Source of the DNA: Bin87 sp963692995
Lineage (GTDB): Bacteria > Chloroflexota > Dehalococcoidia > Lucifugimonadales > UBA3495
DNA length: 64,000 nucleotides
Reading direction: 5' to 3'
NCBI GenBank assembly: GCA_963692995.1
Contig: OY843611.1
Coordinates: 310,001-374,000, forward strand
Shown here: positions 57,732 through 64,000 of the stretch, in pieces
How the letters are laid out: each line of letters starts with the position of its first letter
How positions within the stretch are numbered: the first letter of the stretch is position 1
Notes under the pieces: model-generated
Databases searched by the model: none
What the model was told of the DNA's origin: nothing
Seen by the model: the letters and a program-made list of their open reading frames with translations, nothing else
Program-made: the position numbers and the translations under genes

Positions 57732-59138
57732 ATGGCTACAACCGACACCCAATTGCACTATCTGACCATCCACCAGGCCGGGGAGCTGATGCGGAAGGGC
57801 GAACTTTCGCCGGTGGAACTGACCCGCGCCTGCCTGGACCGCATCGCCGATACTGACGACCGCCTCCATTCCTTCATCCTGCTGCTGGCCGACGACGCGC
57901 TGGAGCAGGCCCGCGTCGCCGAGGCGGAAATCCGGCGCGGCGATTACCGCGGCCATATGCACGGCATTCCCTTCGCCCTGAAAGACCTCTACGACACGGG
58001 CGGCGTCCGCACTACCTCCGGCTCCCGCGTTGACATCGACCGGGTGCCGACCGAAGACGCTACTACCACGGCCCGGCTCAAGGCCGCCGGCGGCATCCTG
58101 TTGGGCAAGCTGGCCATGCACGAGTTCGCCCTGGGCGGCCCCGACTGGACTACTCCCTTCGAGCCGGCCTGCAACCCCTGGAACCTGGCCCACATCACTG
58201 GCGGCTCCAGCAGCGGCTCCGGTTCGGCGGTGGCGGCCGGCCAGGCCCTGGGCGCGCTGGGTTCCTGCACCGGCGGCTCGATACGCGGCCCGGCCTCCCT
58301 CTGCGGCATCGTGGGCCTCAAACCCACCTATGGCCGCGTCAGCCGCGCCGGCGTCGTGACCCTCAGCTGGTCCCAAGACCACGCCGGGCCGATGACCTGG
58401 ACGGTGGAGGACACCGCCTACATGCTCCAGGCCATCGCCGGCCATGATCCCAAGGATCCCACCTCCAGCCGGGCGCCGGTTCCCGACTACTCCCGCTCCC
58501 TGCGGGAGGGCATTCGCGGCGTCAAGCTGGGCCTGCCGCGGCATTACTTCTTCGACCCCGATCCCAGCGTCAACCCGGAGGTCGTCGCCACGGTGGAGAA
58601 GGCCATTGCCGAACTGGAGAGCCTGGGCGCCATCGTGGAGGAGGTTTCCCTGCCCAGCCTGGATCACGTTCGCGCCGCCAACTCGGTCATCATGGTCAGC
58701 GAGGCGTACGCCTATCACGAGCCCAACCTGAAGGCCCGCCCCCAGGATTTCGGCGAGATCGTCCGGGGCCGGTTCCGCATCGGCGCGCTGATGTCCGCTG
58801 CCGACTACCTGCAAGCCCAGCGGGTGAGGACGCTGGCCCGCCGCGAGTTCGCCGAGGTGATGCAGACGGTGGACTTCCTGGTGACGCCCACCATGACCCA
58901 GCCGGCGCCGGCCTTCGCGGGCTACGATCCCGCCAGCACCGTGCGGGGCCGCAGCTTCACCGCCCCCTTCAACGTCACCGGTCTGCCGGCCATCTCGGTG
59001 CCCTGCGGCTTCACCGAGAACGGCCTGCCCATTGGCCTGCAAATCGCCGGCAAGCCCTTCGACGAACCGGGGGTCATCCAGGCCGCCTACACGTACCAGC
59101 AGCACGCCGGCTGGCACAAAACCCGCCCGCCGATGTAA
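57732..59138 (+). CDS. Amidase-signature family hydrolase
   Basis: The 468-aa protein has the Ser-cisSer-Lys layout: lysine in IPFALKDLYDT (~81), GGSSSGSGSAVAAGQALGALGSCTGGSIRGPASLCGIVGLKP with the nucleophile serine in TGGSIR, and PAISVPCGFTENGLPIGLQIAGKPF near the end. It hydrolyses an amide, as GatA relatives do, but without gatB nearby it is more likely a catabolic amidase. It forms an operon with the upstream small gene. Confidence 0.9.
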   Translation: MATTDTQLHYLTIHQAGELMRKGELSPVELTRACLDRIADTDDRLHSFILLLADDALEQARVAEAEIRRGDYRGHMHGIPFALKDLYDTGGVRTTSGSRVDIDRVPTEDATTTARLKAAGGILLGKLAMHEFALGGPDWTTPFEPACNPWNLAHITGGSSSGSGSAVAAGQALGALGSCTGGSIRGPASLCGIVGLKPTYGRVSRAGVVTLSWSQDHAGPMTWTVEDTAYMLQAIAGHDPKDPTSSRAPVPDYSRSLREGIRGVKLGLPRHYFFDPDPSVNPEVVATVEKAIAELESLGAIVEEVSLPSLDHVRAANSVIMVSEAYAYHEPNLKARPQDFGEIVRGRFRIGALMSAADYLQAQRVRTLARREFAEVMQTVDFLVTPTMTQPAPAFAGYDPASTVRGRSFTAPFNVTGLPAISVPCGFTENGLPIGLQIAGKPFDEPGVIQAAYTYQQHAGWHKTRPPM

Positions 59139-59148
59139 GACGATAACC

Positions 59149-59391
59149 GTGAAGCAGACCCTGGCCCTTCGCCGCTGGTGGATTGCCGGAGCGACCGCCG
59201 GTCTGGTGGTCGTCCGAGTCGCCAGCGCCGCCGCGTTCCGCCTGCTGGGCCGGGATCCGGCCGATCTCGGCAGCGGCATCGCGGCAGCGCTGACGGCTAT
59301 CGATGTCCTGTGCCTGGTGTTGGCGATAATGTCCATCGTCGCCTTCGTGCAGTACGGCCGGCTCTACCGGACGCGGGTTCCTACCGAGTGA
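59149..59391 (+). CDS. Small two-helix membrane protein, hypothetical
   Basis: From GTG 59149 the protein has 80 aa with hydrophobic segments at ~9-29 (WWIAGATAGLVVVRVASAAA) and ~43-66 (IAAALTAIDVLCLVLAIMSIVAF). It starts 10 nt after the amidase stop and is probably co-transcribed. No family recognised. Confidence 0.5.
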   Translation: MKQTLALRRWWIAGATAGLVVVRVASAAAFRLLGRDPADLGSGIAAALTAIDVLCLVLAIMSIVAFVQYGRLYRTRVPTE

Positions 59392-59509
59392 TCGCCGGCC
59401 GGCCGCATCAGCCGGCGATCCCGGCCCACGCCTGTTGGAAGCATTCCCGCATCGGAGCCCCTGATGGATTAGCCGCCCCGGCAACCAACGCCAAAACCGG
59501 CGGAGCAGT

Positions 59510-60745
59510 CTAATCACAGACGGCGAACCATGGCATTGGCGACCGCGCCGTCCGGTCGCGCACCAGCAGGGTCCCCACCGTTGCCGCGACTGACAACGCC
59601 AGCATCAGCAGGAAGGCCCGATCATAGCTGCCCCAGATGTCGAAGGCCAGCGCCCCGGCCAGCGCCCCCAGGCCGCCGCTGATCTGGTGAATGCCCGATA
59701 TGGTCCCGCTGACCCGGCCCAGTCGTCGCTGCCCGAAGATGTTGCCGGAAAACAGCACCGTCAGCGGTGCGGTCATCAGGAAGGTGAAACCGTACAGCAG
59801 CGCGAAAATCATCACCGCCGGTATGGTCTGCGACAAGATAATCAGCGCGAATATCCCTATCCGCATCACGAAGCAGAGCAGTGTGGGACGGCCCGGCCCC
59901 ACCAGATCGGCTAGATACCCGGAGACCAGCACTCCCAGCAAGCCCATCACGCCCATGAAGGCCAGCAGGTTGCCCGCCAACAGCGTGCCCATTCCCATGT
60001 CCAGGGAGAACGCCACCACGTGGGTTGCCACGAAAAAATCCTGGAACCCGCAGATGGCGTAGATCCCGCCCAGCAGCCACAGCTGTCGCGACGTCAGCAG
60101 CGATCCCTCCGGTGTCGCCGCGGCACCCGCCGCCGGGTTGTCCCGGGCCGGGCCGGGCGCAGCCGGCGCTGGCGGCGGCGCGGCCCGCACCGCCGCCAAG
60201 GCGATGGGCGTTAGGATCACCAGGTTTGCCACCCCCAACGCCGCAAAGGACGCGCGCCAGCCGTAGCGCACCAGCGACTGGGCCAGCGAGCCTACGATCA
60301 CCAGCTGGCCCATGGCGTTGCCCGATACCGCCACGCTGTTGGCGGCGCCCCGGCGCTGGGGGAACCACCGGACGATCATCACGCTGACCACCGGGTTGGA
60401 AATGCCCGCGTTGCCCAGGGCAAAGACTACGCCGTACACCAGGTACAGCTGCCAGGGCGCCGACACCACGCTCATCAGGCCAATGCCTAGGGCGCTCACC
60501 GCGACCCCGGTTCCCATGATCCAGCGCAGGTCGTAGCGATCCGCCAGCCGCCCAACGAAAGGCATCGCCAGGGCTGAGATCAGCATGTACGCCGTGATGC
60601 CCGACGACAGCGCCGACCGGCTCCAGTCCAGATCGTCGCCCATGGGCTTCAGCATCAACCCCAGCGCGGAGCGGGCCCCCCCGTTGAAAAAGAGGATCAT
60701 AAACCCCGTGATCAAGATGATCCAGCGATAATCGATCCGCCGCAT
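59510..60745 (-). CDS. Major facilitator superfamily transporter
   Basis: The 411-aa protein has about 12 hydrophobic segments. The loop after the second (MPFVGRLADRYDLRWIMG) matches the MFS GxxxDRxGR motif, and the central loop (~195-215) is Ala/Pro-rich. LGLMLKPMGDDLDWSRSALSSGI at the N-terminus resembles monocarboxylate/oxalate-type MFS carriers. The substrate is unknown. It converges on the amidase gene group. Confidence 0.9.
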   Translation of the reverse strand: MRRIDYRWIILITGFMILFFNGGARSALGLMLKPMGDDLDWSRSALSSGITAYMLISALAMPFVGRLADRYDLRWIMGTGVAVSALGIGLMSVVSAPWQLYLVYGVVFALGNAGISNPVVSVMIVRWFPQRRGAANSVAVSGNAMGQLVIVGSLAQSLVRYGWRASFAALGVANLVILTPIALAAVRAAPPPAPAAPGPARDNPAAGAAATPEGSLLTSRQLWLLGGIYAICGFQDFFVATHVVAFSLDMGMGTLLAGNLLAFMGVMGLLGVLVSGYLADLVGPGRPTLLCFVMRIGIFALIILSQTIPAVMIFALLYGFTFLMTAPLTVLFSGNIFGQRRLGRVSGTISGIHQISGGLGALAGALAFDIWGSYDRAFLLMLALSVAATVGTLLVRDRTARSPMPWFAVCD

Positions 60746-60981
60746 CGCAACACCGCTCCGTCAGGCTGGCTCACCCTAGCACCGGGATTTAACGGGAGTC
60801 AACGTGCGAGTATCGAGGCGATTTCGCTACTCGGGATTTGTGGTATCGGCGGGTGGAAGCGCTCATCTACCACAGCCGGACACAAGCAAAAGTGTCGCCG
60901 TAGCAAAAGCTACGGCGACATGGCGCACTAGATTGAAAGCGACGACGTTCATCAAAAGTTCGACAGCTATGGGTAGCATTT

Positions 60982-61728
60982 TCACTCCACCTTTGCCTTG
61001 AGGATCTCAGTAGTTTCAATCAGCACCGGCTCGTTGCCGGAATCGACCGACCAGCGATCATGCTTCAAGACAAGATTGAGAGCAGAGGACACCATCATCC
61101 GCTCCTTGAAAGCCACGGGCTCAAGATCCTCCACATACGGCAACTCGATGCCCGATGCCGGCTCACGCTCCTCCGCAGAGAGGGTTATCTCATAGACTTC
61201 GACCGCCTGACCGTTGAAAGTGTCGCTGCCGTTACGGGTCCAGCCCGAAGCCTCTAACGTTTCACCCAGTGGAGGCGCTTCATGATCAGCCCTGAACCGG
61301 AGTGCAGCGGCGGGCATAACTTCGGTCTTGACCGCACTGCTGCGGTGATTGGTCACCGTTGCATTTCCGTCCGAATCAACTTCGGTTGTGTACCAAGCCG
61401 TCCGGTTCTCGTCATGAACCGTGCTTTGGCTACTGCTGAAATTCCCATTGGAGTCAGCGACCACATAACCGGATAACCGAGCATGTTCGGGATGTACGTC
61501 TATCCTCGAATCACCGGCAATCTGCGCAGCCAGAGGCCCGAACCGACGATACGTGGCAACCTCGTACCGGAAGGTTTGGTCAGCAGCCAGCTCTTCCTGG
61601 CTGTACGGAGCGTCGGTATCAGCATCTAGCTCTCCGGTAGCCAAGACCACCACGCCCAGCACAGAGACCACTCCCGCTATAAGCAAGAGTGTAAACGCCG
61701 CCCTAACACGATTAGTTAAGATTTGCAT
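60982..61728 (-). CDS. Membrane-anchored extracytoplasmic protein, hypothetical
   Basis: The 248-aa protein has a single N-terminal membrane helix (~10-31, AAFTLLLIAGVVSVLGVVVLA) and an otherwise soluble, strand-rich exterior (SGYVVADSNGNFSSSQSTVH, NGQAVEVYEITLSAEE). The pattern resembles outward-facing lipid- or sugar-binding domains of unknown type. No family recognised. It lies alone between the MFS gene and the right-end permease fusion. Confidence 0.55.
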   Translation of the reverse strand: MQILTNRVRAAFTLLLIAGVVSVLGVVVLATGELDADTDAPYSQEELAADQTFRYEVATYRRFGPLAAQIAGDSRIDVHPEHARLSGYVVADSNGNFSSSQSTVHDENRTAWYTTEVDSDGNATVTNHRSSAVKTEVMPAAALRFRADHEAPPLGETLEASGWTRNGSDTFNGQAVEVYEITLSAEEREPASGIELPYVEDLEPVAFKERMMVSSALNLVLKHDRWSVDSGNEPVLIETTEILKAKVE

Positions 61729-61920
61729 TGTTTGCTACCCCATTCTCTCGTCCACTTGGCATGCCATCCGTGTTTGCCGTTTCGACACCTCCAAGATTGA
61801 TTGTCGCATTCCGTTGACAGCAACCCGGGCCGGGCATAACATCGCACCGTTCCGGCAACCGAATCCTCGGACCAGTTACGACGTTATGCGACGATAGTCG
61901 CGCCGTTTGGGGCGCAGCGG

Positions 61921-64000
61921 ATGTTTGATACGGCGCTGAAAAAGAAGCGTGTCATCGGCATCGTGCTGCTGGCGGTCATTCTGGGCTTGTTCCTGGCCTT
62001 CAACCGTATCCCTAAACTGGACACGGTGCAAGCGGATCTGGTCGCCGTCAACGCCCCCCAGACTGAATGCTTCCAGGGCTTCTGCATCGACCGGGAACCC
62101 GAAACCGGGTTCTTCCAGCGTTGGTGGGACTTCTCCCTCAGCTACCTCAGGCTGGTGAGCCTGGGGATGACCTTCGCCTTTCTTGCGTCGGGCATCACGG
62201 AAGTGTTCCTGTTCCCCAGGGGCGAAGGTTCCCGTTTCACCGGCGGGGGTCTCAAGGGCGTGCTGCGCGGGTTCGCCGTCGGCTCCTCCATGAACTTGTG
62301 CTCCGCCTGCATCGTTCCCATTGCGTCGGCGTTCCGACGCCGGGGCGCGCCCGTAGAAACAGCCATCGCGATTACCCAGGGGTCTTCCACCCTGAACATA
62401 CCGGCGCTGGTGATGGCCGCGCTGGTGTTCACCCCCATGCTGGCCAGCACTCGCATCGCCGTTAGCATTGTGGGCGTGCTGCTGCTGGGGCCGTTGGTGG
62501 CGCTGCTCGTCCGTCGTCGCGTTCCCCTGGCCGATATATTCCGGTACGGAACAGTTGGCGAGGAAAGCGGCCCGAACACCTGGCGGGACACCCTGACGAC
62601 CGGGTTGAAGGACTGGATCAAGGCCAGCCTCCGTTACCTGTGGCGTTTGGGGCCGGCCATGATATTGGCCGGGTTCGCCGGCGGTCTGGTCATCCAATGG
62701 TTAACGCCGGACACCGTCGCCACCTACCTGGGCAACAACGTCTCGGGCATCGTCGTGGCGGCCACCTTTGGCATCCTCATCAACGTGCCGCTGCTGTTCG
62801 AGATACCCTTGGTGGCGGTGCTGTTGCTGGTTGGCATGGGGAGCGCGCCGGCGGCGGCGCTGCTGTTTGCCGCCGCCGCCGGCGGCCCGTTCACCTTTTG
62901 GGGGCTGGCCCGCGTCATGCCCAAGAAGGCGGTGGCTGCCTTCGCCGCCGGCACCTGGTCGCTGAGCATGATCGGCGGCGTGGGCTTCTTGTTCATAAGC
63001 CCGTTTTTCCTCGACGACGGCGATGCTCGCATCGTGTTCCGCTCGGACCGGGACGGGGACTTTGAGATTTACTCCATGAAGACCGACGGTTCCGACCTGC
63101 GGCGGCTCACCAACAACACCGCCTACGATGACTTTCCCGTCTGGTCGCCGGACGGAAAGAAGATCGCCTTTGTGTCGGACCGGGACGGCCCAACGGAGAT
63201 AAACGTGATGAACGCCGACGGCTCCCGCCAGCGCCGTCTTACCGAGAATAACGGCCCGCTGAACGCATTCCCCGCCTGGTCGCCCGACGGTAAAAAGATC
63301 GCCTTCTCTTCCGACCGGGACGGCAACCGCGAAATCTACGTGATGGACGCCAACGGCTCCAACCAGGTGAACCTGACCAATGACCCCGGCTACGACGCGT
63401 CTCCCGCGTGGTCGCCCGACGGCAAGCGCATCCTTTTCAACACGCGACGGGACGGCAATCTGGAGCTTTACGTGATGAACGCCGACGGCTCCCACCAGAC
63501 CCGCGTCACCAAAAACTACACCGCCGATGAGTTTCCGGCGTGGTCGCCCGACGGTTCCAAAATCCTTTTCTCCTCCAACCGCACCGGCCGGAGAGCCATT
63601 TACGTTATGGATGCCGACGGTTCTAACCCGGTGCAGCTCACCGCCAATTTCTACAAGGACTACTGGCCGTCCTGGTCGCCGGACGGCTCCCGGATCTCCT
63701 TTACCAGCAACCGCTACGGCAACGAAGAGATCATGGTGATGAACGCCGACGGTTCCCACCAGACCAACCTTAGCGCCAGCCCGGCCGCCGACGTGGGGCC
63801 GGCCTGGGGGCCCGGCCAACTCCCGCCGGCCGCGTCGGGAGGCCCGCAAGTTTCAGCCCTGGCTCCTCCGCATGCCGCCACTTCGGGGGACAGTCTGGTG
63901 GCCGTCACGGGCGCCGGTTTCCGGGAAGACAGCCGGGTGACCATCGGCGGCGCGGAGGCCCGGATCGTGGAGTTCCTGGACTCCCATTCCGTGACCGTTC
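61921..64000 (+). CDS. Permease fused to a TolB-like propeller and IPT-like domain, 3' end outside window
   Basis: One open frame runs from ATG 61921 to the window end (693 codons visible). Residues ~1-365 are a permease of the ArsP/DUF318 type with ~8-10 membrane helices, including VGSSMNLCSACIVPIASAFRRRG and a GGPFTFWGLARVMP-type repeat. Residues ~366-620 carry six PD40/WD40-like repeats (DRDGDFEIYSMKTDGS, RLTNN, FPVWSPDGKKIAF and variants), as in TolB. From ~640 an IPT/TIG-like fold begins (GDSLVAVTGAGFREDSRVTIGGAEA). The permease may export metal or metalloid, with the propeller outside the membrane. No frameshift is needed for the fusion. Confidence 0.82.
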   Translation, partial: MFDTALKKKRVIGIVLLAVILGLFLAFNRIPKLDTVQADLVAVNAPQTECFQGFCIDREPETGFFQRWWDFSLSYLRLVSLGMTFAFLASGITEVFLFPRGEGSRFTGGGLKGVLRGFAVGSSMNLCSACIVPIASAFRRRGAPVETAIAITQGSSTLNIPALVMAALVFTPMLASTRIAVSIVGVLLLGPLVALLVRRRVPLADIFRYGTVGEESGPNTWRDTLTTGLKDWIKASLRYLWRLGPAMILAGFAGGLVIQWLTPDTVATYLGNNVSGIVVAATFGILINVPLLFEIPLVAVLLLVGMGSAPAAALLFAAAAGGPFTFWGLARVMPKKAVAAFAAGTWSLSMIGGVGFLFISPFFLDDGDARIVFRSDRDGDFEIYSMKTDGSDLRRLTNNTAYDDFPVWSPDGKKIAFVSDRDGPTEINVMNADGSRQRRLTENNGPLNAFPAWSPDGKKIAFSSDRDGNREIYVMDANGSNQVNLTNDPGYDASPAWSPDGKRILFNTRRDGNLELYVMNADGSHQTRVTKNYTADEFPAWSPDGSKILFSSNRTGRRAIYVMDADGSNPVQLTANFYKDYWPSWSPDGSRISFTSNRYGNEEIMVMNADGSHQTNLSASPAADVGPAWGPGQLPPAASGGPQVSALAPPHAATSGDSLVAVTGAGFREDSRVTIGGAEARIVEFLDSHSVTV

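Noticed and set aside
57708..59336. 542-aa minus-strand frame opposite the amidase
   Set aside because: Shadow of the amidase gene.
62701..63849. 382-aa minus-strand frame opposite the permease-propeller fusion
   Set aside because: Periodic Gly/Val-rich sequence is the reverse reading of the propeller repeats.

Overview
The window is GC-rich, gene-dense bacterial chromosome with no rRNA, tRNA or CRISPR array that I could find. Gene content (a glutamate-route heme cluster with a fused siroheme-decarboxylase-like protein, DUF1800/NHL/DUF1501 and F420-type LLM genes, GMC and enoyl-CoA enzymes, a B12-type mutase, modABC) and many palindromic repeats with the core TTCCCGCGAAAGCGGGAA fit an environmental Chloroflexota (Dehalococcoidia/SAR202-like) genome. 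That placement is inference from gene content only.

Region 1 (1-12460, minus strand) is a tetrapyrrole operon reading MerR-type regulator, fused AhbA/AhbB-like protein, Met8-like siroheme synthase, hemA, hemC, [island], cobA-hemD, hemB, hemL (3' end off the window). The island between hemC and cobA-hemD is nested. A two-gene HEPN module sits there, and its HEPN gene is split by a 2930-bp IS1-like element (3854-6783; 23-bp perfect terminal inverted repeats, 8-bp target duplication) carrying a transposase, a small basic protein and a single-chain methyltransferase/Mrr-type nuclease whose 5' end holds a 19-base C tract.

Region 2 (12.5-22.9 kb) mixes housekeeping genes (VOC protein, SDR, metallo-beta-lactamase-fold hydrolase, infC-rpmI-rplT, PAC2 protein, two-subunit TPP decarboxylase) with likely defence genes placed between them: a PLD/zinc-ribbon plus PaREP1/HEPN pair, an HSDR_N-type nuclease and a fused nucleotidyltransferase-HEPN gene flanked by a duplicated PAC2 3' end.

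Region 3 (23.1-30.5 kb) is a defence cluster: a DUF3800 gene, an MmeI-like restriction-modification enzyme (again with a 19-base homopolymer, plus a 187-bp identical duplicate in an adjacent fragment), a rhodanese, and an overlapping AAA ATPase/TOPRIM-like pair.

Region 4 (30.6-43.7 kb) holds an M20 peptidase, moaD/moaE, rpsP-khpA-rimM behind a long leader that looks like a peptide-coupled attenuator, fmt, a cyclase-family hydrolase, an enoyl-CoA hydratase, ilvD, an SDR and modABC. moaDE and modABC together indicate molybdoenzyme use.

Region 5 (43.7-64.0 kb) holds a GMC oxidoreductase, a DUF1800-NHL-DUF1501 operon, remnants of a hicB module, small membrane proteins, another PaREP1 gene, a methylmalonyl-CoA mutase-type subunit, an SRAP protein, an LLM oxidoreductase, a truncated Rieske gene, an amidase with a small partner, an MFS transporter and, at the right edge, a large open reading frame fusing a metal-type permease to a TolB-like beta-propeller and an IPT-like domain.

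The observations I rate highest are the restriction-modification-carrying element with its phase-variable tract, the second homopolymer-bearing restriction enzyme with a repeated cassette, and the attenuator-like leader upstream of rpsP.
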